Source: an uncultured bacterium (lineage in GTDB: Bacteria; Actinomycetota; Actinomycetes; S36-B12). Taken from it: a DNA stretch of 13,123 nt. The notes below the pieces were generated by a model, which saw only the letters and a program-made list of their open reading frames with translations, had not been told where the DNA came from and ran no database searches. Shown here in pieces: positions 7,336-12,989 of this stretch. Position 1 is the first letter of the stretch; each line of letters starts with the position of its first letter. The translations under genes and the position numbers were made by a program. The stretch spans positions 1 to 13,123 of the forward strand of contig CAJAKT010000604.1 of assembly GCA_903940375.1 (NCBI GenBank). The letters are read 5' to 3'.

Positions 7336-7354
7336 TAGCGGGCGGGCCGCTGGA

Positions 7355-9124
7355 CTAGGTGACGAGCTCGAGCCACTGCTCCTCGAGTCCCTCACGCTCG
7401 GTCTCGACATCTCGGAGCTCATCGTGCAGCTTCGTCACGCGCTCGAAGTCCGTCGCGTGTGTGGCGAGATCGTCATGCAGGACGACCTCGCGCGCACGCA
7501 GTTTCTCGATCTGCCGCTCAAGCCGCGCCATCGCCTTCTGCGCCGTGCGGTCCTGCGACGATGCCGTTGCCGTGGCAGTCGGGGCTGCCGCAACCGGTGC
7601 CTGCTTCGCGGCCACATCACGCCGGCGCTCCAGGTAGTCCTCGACACCGCCGGTCAGCTGCCGCAGTTGTGAGTCGCCGAGCAATGCGACGAAGTCGTCG
7701 CACACTCGCTCAAGGAAGTAGCGGTCATGAGAGACGATCAGCAGCGTTCCGGCGAATCCGTCGAGCAGATCCTCCAGCGCCGTGAGTGTCTCGACGTCGA
7801 AGTCGTTGGTCGGCTCATCGAGCACGAGGACGTTCGGTGCACCCATCAGCAGTCGGGTCAGCTGGAGTCGCCGCCGTTCGCCGCCAGACAGGTCACCCAC
7901 CGGAGTCCACTGCCCGTCAGTGCCGAAGCCCAGCCGTTCACACAGTTGCGACGCTGTCAGTTCGCGTCCCTTGCCAAGGTCGACGCGCTGGGCGACGTGC
8001 TCGACCGACTCGAGCACTCGCCACGTCGGGTCGAGCTCCTCCAGGTGCTGCGACAGGTAGGCCGGTTTGACCGTCTGCCCCGTGACAACCCGGCCCGCCG
8101 ACGGCCGGATCTCGCCCAGCATCATTCGCATCAGCGACGTCTTGCCCGCGCCGTTCGCACCGAGGATGCCGATGCGTTGTCCCGGGCCGACATTCCAGGT
8201 CAGGTGATCGAACAGCAGTGTCGTGCCCATCGACAACGACGTGTCGTGCAGCTCAAAGACCATCTTGCCCAGGCGAGCATCCGCGAACGACAGCAGCTCG
8301 ATGGCATCGCGCGGCGGCGGCTCGGCACTGATCAACTCGTTGGCGGCATCGACGCGGAACTTCGGCTTCGACGTGCGCGCTGGTGCACCGCGCCTCAGCC
8401 AGGCCAGCTCCTTGCGCAGCAGGTTGTTGCGGCGCGCCTCAGCAGCGGCGCCCTGCCGAGTTCGCTCGGCCTTGGACAGCACGTAGGCCGAGTAACCACC
8501 GTCGTACTCCTCGACCTGACCGCCGACGACCTCCCACGTTCGGTCGCAGACCTCGTCGAGGAACCACCGGTCATGGGTGACGACGACGATCGCCAGCGAC
8601 GGACGGCTCTTCAGGTAGCCGGCCAGCCACGCGACGATCTCGACATCCAGATGGTTGGTCGGCTCGTCGAGGAGCAGGAGGTCCAGATCGGACACGAGCA
8701 GCCGCGCCAGTTCGACCCGACGGCGTTCACCGCCCGACAGATCACCGAGACGCCGGTCGAGGATGGCGTCGTCGAATCCGCCGAGCAGGCCGATCAGGAC
8801 TTCCCGCACCCGTGACTCGACCGCCCATTCGTGGGTGGCACGGCTCCCGACCACCGTCTGGAGGATGGTCGCGCTGGGGTCGAAGGGCGGGTTCTGGCGC
8901 AGCATGCCGACGTGGGCATCGGCCGAGGCGCTCACCCGGCCCGCATCGACGGGCTCGTCGCCCGCCATGACGGCAAGGAGGGTGCTCTTGCCGGCGCCAT
9001 TTCGCCCAACTACCCCAATTCGGTCACCCGCATTGACGCCCGTGGAGACGTCGGCCAGCAGCGGGCGCTCACCGAACGCCTTGCTGACGGACTCCAGATT
9101 GACGAGATTGCGGGCGGGGGGCAC
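7355..9124 (-). CDS. ABC-F family ATPase, Uup-like
   Basis: The 589-residue protein carries two ABC ATPase domains and no membrane segments, which defines the ABC-F class of ribosome-associated ATPases. Domain 1 has Walker A GRNGAGKST (40-48), signature LSGGERRR (about 128) and Walker B LLLLDEPTNHLD (about 153). Domain 2 has GANGAGKTS (about 325), LSGGERRR (about 411) and VLVLDEPTNDFD (about 436). The linker between them contains RRGAPARTSKPKFR, which is characteristic of the Uup branch. The last 65 or so residues form a charged coiled coil like the Uup C-terminal domain. Uup proteins are linked to ribosome function and DNA-related phenotypes. Antibiotic-resistance ABC-F proteins look similar, but nothing here points to resistance. 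The start is GTG at 9124-9122, with no clear ribosome site. Confidence 0.92.
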   Translation of the reverse strand: MPPARNLVNLESVSKAFGERPLLADVSTGVNAGDRIGVVGRNGAGKSTLLAVMAGDEPVDAGRVSASADAHVGMLRQNPPFDPSATILQTVVGSRATHEWAVESRVREVLIGLLGGFDDAILDRRLGDLSGGERRRVELARLLVSDLDLLLLDEPTNHLDVEIVAWLAGYLKSRPSLAIVVVTHDRWFLDEVCDRTWEVVGGQVEEYDGGYSAYVLSKAERTRQGAAAEARRNNLLRKELAWLRRGAPARTSKPKFRVDAANELISAEPPPRDAIELLSFADARLGKMVFELHDTSLSMGTTLLFDHLTWNVGPGQRIGILGANGAGKTSLMRMMLGEIRPSAGRVVTGQTVKPAYLSQHLEELDPTWRVLESVEHVAQRVDLGKGRELTASQLCERLGFGTDGQWTPVGDLSGGERRRLQLTRLLMGAPNVLVLDEPTNDFDVETLTALEDLLDGFAGTLLIVSHDRYFLERVCDDFVALLGDSQLRQLTGGVEDYLERRRDVAAKQAPVAAAPTATATASSQDRTAQKAMARLERQIEKLRAREVVLHDDLATHATDFERVTKLHDELRDVETEREGLEEQWLELVT

Positions 9125-9165
9125 GCCGACATTCTGTCGTCCGTGCGCGGCGGCACCGGAGGCGC

Positions 9166-9171
9166 TATCGT
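9166..9171 (+). promoter_or_regulatory. Candidate -10 box for the FkbM-like methyltransferase gene
   Basis: TATCGT in the context GCTATCGTC lies 42 bases before the ATG at 9214 and closely matches the sequence upstream of 5511. A small 13-bp palindrome, CGACA-TTC-TGTCG (9127-9139), sits farther upstream in the same divergent intergenic region. No good -35 is apparent. Confidence 0.28.
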
Positions 9172-9213
9172 CACGCCCGCACGGGGGCCCAGAACACGCT
9201 GCCAGGAGTGGCC

Positions 9214-10260
9214 ATGCGACTGCTGTGGAAGGAACGTGCGGCTAGTACCTCGGTTCCCGTCGAGGCCCAGCCGGCGCCGGCCGTGCCCAGCCTCGGAAAT
9301 GGGCTCACCGCACCCATTCGGCCAGACAATTACCCGGAGCTGCTGGAGACCCTTCGCGCCCCGCAGTTGCCGGAGCCGAGCCCCGAGTTCTACGTCGACT
9401 GGGACGGCATCCGCACGCGCATCCAGATGCTGCCCTGGGCCCCACGCGAACTGGCCGGCCGGGTGAACACTTCGTTGCCCATCCCGGACGACGGTTACCG
9501 CAGTGAGGATGTCGAGTACGCCGCTCTGGCGGCCGCCATCAACTCCGCTCACGAGACCTTCCGCATCGTCGAGATCGGGGCGGGGTGGGCGCCGTGGGCC
9601 GTCGCCGGCATCGTGCAGGCACGCCGCCGCGGCCTGCGCGCCAAGGGACTGGCCGTAGAGGCCGATGCCCAGCGCAGCCAGTGGGCCATGCAGCACGCGG
9701 CGGACAACGACGTGAGCGCCGAGTTCGTCACCGGCACACCGGAGGAGATCACCCGTCGCCTGCGTGAGCCTTTCGACGGAGTGGAGCTGCGTGTCGTCCA
9801 GGCAGCCGGCTGGCACACCTCGACGATCCTGCAGTTCCCCGAACTGGATGAAGGCGACATGGGCGGGGCCGTGTGGACCCTGCCCGGCACCGATGTCGAC
9901 TACCGCGGCGCGCACCTCGCACACATCGACGTCCCGACAGTCGCCATCGCGGATCTGCTTGATACCTGCGAGCTCACCGATCTACTGCACATCGACGTGC
10001 AGGGGGTCGAGTTCGAACTGGTGCAGCCCGCCAGCGACGTGATCCAGCAGAAGGTCCGCCTGATGGCCATCGGCACGACCGACCGGCTGACGGAGGGGCG
10101 ACTGCAGGACCACTTCCTGCCACGCGGGTGGGGGCTGGCCATCGACGAGCCCTGCAAGGCCGTCTTCACGATGACGCACCCGACGCTGGCCGGATTCACG
10201 GTGCAGGACGGTACTCAACTCTGGGAGAACCCCTTCGTGAGGCGGGATTTCCCCGGGTAG
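9214..10260 (+). CDS. FkbM-family SAM-dependent methyltransferase
   Basis: The 348-residue protein has a Rossmann methyltransferase core of FkbM type. SAM-binding motif I is VEIGAGWAPW (E120, G122, G124), an acidic residue follows at E149 (AVEAD), and the family motif HIDVQGVEFEL (D261, E266) matches the usual DxxGxE block. FkbM proteins O-methylate sugars, glycans or natural products; no glycosyltransferase or biosynthetic cluster is adjacent, so the substrate is open. The first 95 or so residues are an unrecognised N-terminal region. I chose ATG 9214, with AGGAG at 9204-9208; the in-frame GTG at 9208 would sit inside that ribosome site. It diverges from the ABC-F gene across 89 bp. Confidence 0.85.
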   Translation: MRLLWKERAASTSVPVEAQPAPAVPSLGNGLTAPIRPDNYPELLETLRAPQLPEPSPEFYVDWDGIRTRIQMLPWAPRELAGRVNTSLPIPDDGYRSEDVEYAALAAAINSAHETFRIVEIGAGWAPWAVAGIVQARRRGLRAKGLAVEADAQRSQWAMQHAADNDVSAEFVTGTPEEITRRLREPFDGVELRVVQAAGWHTSTILQFPELDEGDMGGAVWTLPGTDVDYRGAHLAHIDVPTVAIADLLDTCELTDLLHIDVQGVEFELVQPASDVIQQKVRLMAIGTTDRLTEGRLQDHFLPRGWGLAIDEPCKAVFTMTHPTLAGFTVQDGTQLWENPFVRRDFPG

Positions 10261-10272
10261 CCGCGTCCCGAG

Positions 10273-10316
10273 GTCGATGTTCCCGGCGTACGGCTATCCT
10301 CGGCAGGAACATCGAC
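10273..10316. promoter_or_regulatory. 11-bp perfect inverted repeat flanking a -10 box
   Basis: GTCGATGTTCC (10273-10283) and GGAACATCGAC (10306-10316) are exact reverse complements separated by 22 bases. The gap contains TATCCT (10295-10300), a TAnnnT -10 candidate for the gene at 10330. The right arm ends just before the AAGGAG ribosome site (10319-10324). The arm centres are about 33 bp apart, roughly three helical turns, so a dimer or tetramer could hold both on one DNA face. Alternatively it is a hairpin ending the methyltransferase transcript, although no T-tract follows. Confidence 0.5.
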
Positions 10317-10329
10317 AGAAGGAGCGTGA

Positions 10330-11025
10330 TTGACCGTGGACACCCCCAGTGAGTGCCCACGTGGTCACGCCCTTAATGAAGGCACGACGCACTGCACCGT
10401 CTGCTGGATTCGGGTCGCCCCTGAGGACCCCATCGAGGCGGCCGCTCGGCGCACCCGCCGCCGTCACACCATCCTGGGCATCTCGCTGCTGGCCGTCACC
10501 GGTGTTGTCCTTGGCGGTTTCGCAGGGAAGGTCCTCGGTGGCACTTCCAGCGGCCCGACGATCATGGCACTGCCACTGATGGCGAGTGCGGCACCCTCTG
10601 CCCCGGCATCTACGTCGGCATCTACGTCGCCAGATGAGCCCACCACCGTTGTCGCCGTTCCGCTTGCGGCGACTATCGCCGACCCCGTCACGGGGCAGGG
10701 CGACGGCAGTTGCACCGTTCAGGTGCGCGGCCAGGAGGTGGCCTGCAACCTCGGCGATGACCAGCTGACCTTCACGGCCTGCGTGCCCGCTGGCACCGAG
10801 CGCATTCGCGTCCGGACGCGCGGCACGAGCTCCGAGCCGTGGCAGGACGCGTCTTACGACGTCGCGCTAGGTATCGATGCGGGAGCCAACTGCTCCAGCA
10901 GTGAGATTGCCGCCGACATCGTGATCAACGCCACCGCCGTCGAAGCAGCGAAGTGGCGCATCGTCGGTCGCGACAGTGATCGCACGAAGCTGTGGACGTC
11001 ACCGCTCGTCACTCTGACTAGCTGA
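10330..11025 (+). CDS. Membrane protein with N-terminal zinc-ribbon-like motif and cysteine-rich exterior domain
   Basis: I do not recognise this 231-residue protein. The N terminus holds C9-x3-H13-x8-C22-x2-C25 (CPRGHALNEGTTHCTVC), which looks like a small zinc-binding ribbon. A basic stretch (RRTRRR, 40-45) precedes a single membrane helix (about 46-66), so the ribbon should be cytoplasmic and the rest outside. A Ser/Thr/Pro/Ala linker (about 86-106) leads to a domain with four cysteines (128, 139, 151, 188), consistent with two disulfides. The layout suggests a signal-transducing or cell-envelope protein, but that is inference. The TTG at 10330 is chosen because AAGGAG lies five bases upstream; GTG 10336 would be eleven away. 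The upstream inverted repeat may control it. Confidence 0.75.
   Translation: MTVDTPSECPRGHALNEGTTHCTVCWIRVAPEDPIEAAARRTRRRHTILGISLLAVTGVVLGGFAGKVLGGTSSGPTIMALPLMASAAPSAPASTSASTSPDEPTTVVAVPLAATIADPVTGQGDGSCTVQVRGQEVACNLGDDQLTFTACVPAGTERIRVRTRGTSSEPWQDASYDVALGIDAGANCSSSEIAADIVINATAVEAAKWRIVGRDSDRTKLWTSPLVTLTS
10605..10628 (+). repeat. Exact 12-bp tandem duplication
   Basis: GGCATCTACGTC occurs twice in direct tandem (10605-10616 and 10617-10628). It encodes the repeated Ala-Ser-Thr-Ser of the extracytoplasmic linker in the zinc-ribbon membrane protein. The two copies are identical, so the duplication is probably recent or prone to slippage, and it is in frame. Confidence 0.8.
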
Positions 11026-11036
11026 GCCCCTCTGAA

Positions 11037-11090
11037 CTGCGTCAGCAGTGGCTGGGCATTTCGGACGGAGTGCAGCCACGCCTGACGCAG
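11037..11090. terminator. Large two-part hairpin between convergent genes
   Basis: The outer arms CTGCGTCAG (11037-11045) and CTGACGCAG (11082-11090), together with the inner arms GTGGCTG (11048-11054) and CAGCCAC (11073-11079), form a long stem with a symmetric 2x2 internal loop and an 18-base loop. It begins 12 bases after the stop of the zinc-ribbon gene and lies downstream of tRNA-Arg on the other strand. It could therefore terminate both transcripts. There is no T-tract directly after it on either strand, so it would be a U-less terminator or an RNA-processing structure. Confidence 0.6.
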
Positions 11091-11114
11091 GTGACGGGGG
11101 GCCGTGGAAAAAAG

Positions 11115-11187
11115 TGCGCCCGAAGGGATTCGAACCCCTAACCTCTTGATCCGTAGTCAAGTGCTCTATCCGTTGAGCTACGGGCGC
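11115..11187 (-). tRNA. tRNA-Arg (anticodon ACG)
   Basis: The minus strand folds as a standard 73-nt tRNA. The acceptor stem is GCGCCCG/CGGGCGC with discriminator A, the anticodon stem CTTGA/TCAAG encloses loop CTACGGA with anticodon ACG, and the T arm carries GGTTCGAATCC. ACG (A34 normally deaminated to inosine) reads CGU, CGC and CGA. CCA is not encoded: the base after the discriminator is C, but CTTTTTT follows, giving a T6 run in the immediate trailer (11113-11108). A TAGACT -10 candidate lies upstream at 11216-11211. Confidence 0.97.
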
Positions 11188-11210
11188 ATGGCCGCGAACG
11201 ACCGACCGGA

Positions 11211-11216
11211 AGTCTA
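11211..11216 (-). promoter_or_regulatory. Candidate -10 box for tRNA-Arg
   Basis: On the minus strand TAGACT (11216-11211) fits TAnnnT and would start transcription about 17 bases before the mature tRNA 5' end. The -35 region is weak. Because the strong hairpin at 11273-11317 separates tRNA-Ser from tRNA-Arg, an independent promoter for tRNA-Arg is expected. Confidence 0.35.
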
Positions 11217-11272
11217 GCCGCCTCGCTCACGTAGGCGGAAACCAGCCTCCGTTCACGAAGACGCACCCCAAG

Positions 11273-11317
11273 AACGACCTGAGGGCGCGCCCAAAAACGG
11301 GGCGCCCTCAGGTCGTT
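11273..11317 (-). terminator. 16-bp perfect-stem hairpin directly after tRNA-Ser
   Basis: AACGACCTGAGGGCGC (11273-11288) and GCGCCCTCAGGTCGTT (11302-11317) pair perfectly around a 13-base loop that reads CCCGTTTTTGGGC on the transcribed (minus) strand. The stem starts at the final A of the tRNA-Ser CCA end, so it is the immediate trailer of that tRNA. A GC-rich 16-bp stem should stop polymerase even though only TTCTTGGGG follows. It is also symmetric enough to work on the other strand. Confidence 0.75.
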
Positions 11318-11410
11318 GGCGGAGGCGGAGGGATTTGAACCCTCGATGGGCTTTAAGACCCAAACCGCATTAGCAGTGCGGCGCCATAGACCGGGCTAGG
11401 CGACGCCTCC
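11317..11410 (-). tRNA. tRNA-Ser (anticodon GCT), CCA encoded
   Basis: The minus strand folds as a class II tRNA. The acceptor stem is GGAGGCG/CGCCTCC with discriminator G, the anticodon stem CCGCA/TGCGG encloses loop CTGCTAA with anticodon GCT, reading AGC and AGU, and a long variable arm (around TGGGTCTTAAAGCCCA) and a GGTTCAAATCC T arm follow. The mature body is 91 nt (11320-11410), and CCA is encoded at 11319-11317, unlike the neighbouring tRNA-Arg. A perfect small hairpin (11416-11431) lies in the 5' leader. Confidence 0.97.
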
Positions 11411-11415
11411 ACGCA

Positions 11416-11431
11416 GCCTTGTTTCCAAGGC
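11416..11431 (-). other. Small inverted repeat in the tRNA-Ser 5' leader
   Basis: GCCTTG-TTTC-CAAGGC is a perfect 6-bp stem with a four-base loop. It ends five bases before the mature 5' end of tRNA-Ser, between the gene and its likely -10. It could help present the precursor for 5' processing, or simply be a chance hairpin. Confidence 0.4.
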
Positions 11432-11440
11432 AGCCCAGAA

Positions 11441-11446
11441 AGGATA
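11441..11446 (-). promoter_or_regulatory. Candidate -10 box for tRNA-Ser
   Basis: On the minus strand TATCCT (11446-11441), in the context GCTATCCT, lies about 30 bases before the tRNA 5' end. It is identical to the -10 candidate upstream of the zinc-ribbon gene. An ATGACC hexamer upstream is a possible -35, but its 15-base spacing is short. Confidence 0.38.
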
Positions 11447-11498
11447 GCGAATAGTCCCGGAGGTCATTCTCAGCACCCGATCACGGCCTCAGCGGTCA

Positions 11499-11504
11499 TA
11501 CAGT
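11499..11504 (+). promoter_or_regulatory. Possible -10 box for the repeat-tailed secreted protein
   Basis: TACAGT fits TAnnnT and lies 31 bases before the ATG at 11536, on the opposite strand from the tRNA-Ser promoter. No clear -35 is visible. Confidence 0.25.
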
Positions 11505-11535
11505 TGCGTGTCCACCTACGATCGGAGCCCCCCGC

Positions 11536-11997
11536 ATGAACAAGGCCCTCACGGCGCTAGGCCTGGCAGGCGCAAGCGCCGTCGCCGTTGCCGCCGCAAC
11601 GCCGGCACTCGCAGCAACCGTCCCGAGCGATCCGCCCGCCGGCTCGAAGACTCTCCAGACCAAGACGCTGGCCGGCAACACGAACTACGCCCGCTACTCC
11701 GTCAAGAGCATGACCGCCAAGCAGGTCATCGCCTACTACCAGCAGGCACTGCGCGCCGACGGCTTCCGCACCGTGAACGAGGGCGGCGGCGGTTCGGGCT
11801 GGAGCGATGGCTGGGGCGGTGGCGGCGGCGGGCTCACGGCCATGCACAACGGCGTCTACTTCTCCGTCAATGCGGGCGGCGACGGCAAGCCCACCTTCTT
11901 TGAGGTCTGCTACGGACCCAACAGCCAGGTCGTCGACAACTGCCAGAACCAGAGTCAGAACCAGAGCCAGAACCAGAGTCAGAGTCAGGGCTCCTAA
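11536..11997 (+). CDS. Small secreted Gly-rich protein with QNQS-repeat tail
   Basis: I cannot assign this 153-residue protein to a named family. It has a clean Sec signal peptide (MNKALTALGLAGASAVAVAA, with cleavage likely after ALA near residue 26). A predicted alpha/beta stretch follows with SMTAKQVIAYYQQALRADGF, which resembles a short helical repeat. Next is a Gly/Trp-rich loop (83-99), then LTAMHNGVYFSVNAGGDGKP and two cysteines (125, 136) that could form a disulfide, and finally a Gln/Asn/Ser tail. The ATG at 11536 has GGAG at 11524-11527. The mature protein should be extracellular or wall-associated. It stands alone between tRNA-Ser and the convergent ApbE gene. Confidence 0.78.
   Translation: MNKALTALGLAGASAVAVAAATPALAATVPSDPPAGSKTLQTKTLAGNTNYARYSVKSMTAKQVIAYYQQALRADGFRTVNEGGGGSGWSDGWGGGGGGLTAMHNGVYFSVNAGGDGKPTFFEVCYGPNSQVVDNCQNQSQNQSQNQSQSQGS
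11944..11979 (+). repeat. 12-bp tandem repeat (CAGAACCAGAGT, three copies)
   Basis: Three consecutive 12-bp units (11944, 11956, 11968) differ by one base in the middle copy and encode Gln-Asn-Gln-Ser three times. Two partial six-base units follow. The repeat is in frame and nearly identical at DNA level, so copy number may vary between strains. Confidence 0.85.
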
Positions 11998-12005
11998 CCC
12001 GACTG

Positions 12006-12020
12006 CCGGCCTAGAGCCGG
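12006..12020. terminator. Short inverted repeat at convergent gene ends
   Basis: CCGGC-CTAGA-GCCGG places the ApbE stop codon in the loop, 9 bases after the stop of the secreted repeat protein. With only a 5-bp stem and no T-tract it is at best a weak bidirectional terminator; it may be chance in GC-rich DNA. Confidence 0.25.
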
Positions 12021-12949
12021 ATCACCGAGCCGTCGAGGGTCACCACGATCCCGGCGGCTCGGTGCATGTTCAGGAGCGGACGCCCCACGCCCGGGCCGCC
12101 AATGAGCAGTGCCTTGCAGAGTGCCTCGGCCAGCCAGCCCGTTGGTGCGATGACCGAGACCGACGCAACTTCGGGCTCGATCGAATCCCCATGCGCCGGG
12201 TGGAAGAGGTGGTTGCGGACGTGTCCGTCGCCATCGACCCACTGGCGCTTAAGCGGCGTGCTGGTCGCCACCGCGCCATCGGTCAGGCGGACGAACTCCT
12301 CGAGCGTCCCTCCATCGAGTGGGTTGCCGATCGTGACCTCCCACCCCTCATCGGGATGACGGCCCCGGCATCGCAGATCACCGCCGAGGTTCACCAATGC
12401 GCCCGGCACGCCACGGCTCAGCAGCGCGAGAGTGACGAGGTCGGCGCCTAGGCCCTTGCCCACGCCACCGGGGTCGAAATCGAATCCGGCAGGCAGCTGC
12501 GCCATCAGCGGGTCGCGCGTCACGCCGAGGGATGCGTCTGGAATCACCCGCTCAAGGCGCGGAGTGACCGAACCTGTGCCCAGGCGATACGTCGAGACGC
12601 CCGGAGCAGTGGACACCGCAGTGAGCCCGCCGAAGTCCTGGCCGTAGCCCAGGCCGACGATGTCGCGGCCCATGAACGGGTCGTACCAGCCACCCGTGAG
12701 CCGCTGCGCCCGGACGGCCCGGCACAGCAGCACCATCGTTTCGACGCTCACCGGGGCTGGCGAGCCGTCGGCCGCATTGAGGCGGCTGACCTCACTGTCC
12801 TCACGGAACCTGCTCCACAGCGCCTCGAGGCGCCGCACCTCCGCCTCCGCGAACGCGAGGTCCTCGTCGGTGCCGCCATTGAGCAGGACATGGCAATCGC
12901 TGCCCATCGCGCGAAAGCGCAACCCACTCAGAGCGGGCGTATCGACCAC
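12011..12949 (-). CDS. FAD:protein FMN transferase (ApbE family)
   Basis: ApbE enzymes attach FMN from FAD to a Thr/Ser of a target flavoprotein. This 312-residue protein shows RFRAMGSDCH (11-20), DPGGVGKGLGAD (159-170), ALVNLGGD (184-191), VATSTPLKRQW (237-247 region), HLFHPAHG (247-254) and SVSVIAP. The usual metal-site motif ADALAT reads AEALCK (274-279), with Glu275 and Lys279 at the normally Asp and Thr positions, so metal handling may differ. No signal peptide or lipobox is seen, suggesting a cytoplasmic form. I chose GTG 12949-12947 because the family similarity starts just after it and it leaves room for the divergent gene. An ATG at 12991 would add 14 unrelated residues. No target flavoprotein lies in the window. 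Confidence 0.9.
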   Translation of the reverse strand: MVDTPALSGLRFRAMGSDCHVLLNGGTDEDLAFAEAEVRRLEALWSRFREDSEVSRLNAADGSPAPVSVETMVLLCRAVRAQRLTGGWYDPFMGRDIVGLGYGQDFGGLTAVSTAPGVSTYRLGTGSVTPRLERVIPDASLGVTRDPLMAQLPAGFDFDPGGVGKGLGADLVTLALLSRGVPGALVNLGGDLRCRGRHPDEGWEVTIGNPLDGGTLEEFVRLTDGAVATSTPLKRQWVDGDGHVRNHLFHPAHGDSIEPEVASVSVIAPTGWLAEALCKALLIGGPGVGRPLLNMHRAAGIVVTLDGSVIRL

Positions 12950-12989
12950 AGGGCAAGTATCCCCGCGCGGGCACGGCAGAATGCGACAC

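Noticed and set aside
7727..8815. Long open frame (362 codons) on the plus strand inside the ABC-F gene
   Set aside because: It is antisense to a clear two-domain ABC-F ATPase, shows no recognisable motif, and such mirror frames are expected in high-GC DNA with strong third-position bias.
7355..9124. ABC-F gene as an antibiotic resistance determinant
   Set aside because: The linker motif and C-terminal coiled coil fit the housekeeping Uup branch, and no resistance-type leader peptide or attenuator is visible upstream.
9127..9139. 13-bp palindrome CGACA-TTC-TGTCG as a LexA/SOS box
   Set aside because: It does not match the actinobacterial SOS box (GAAC...GTTC); short palindromes of this size are common in GC-rich intergenic DNA.
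9010..9924. 304-codon minus-strand frame over the methyltransferase start
   Set aside because: It overlaps two supported genes and the divergent promoter region; its translation is compositionally typical of a shadow frame.
11115..11410. tRNA genes as an integration site for a mobile element
   Set aside because: No integrase, direct repeat of a tRNA 3' end or foreign-looking gene is present within the window.
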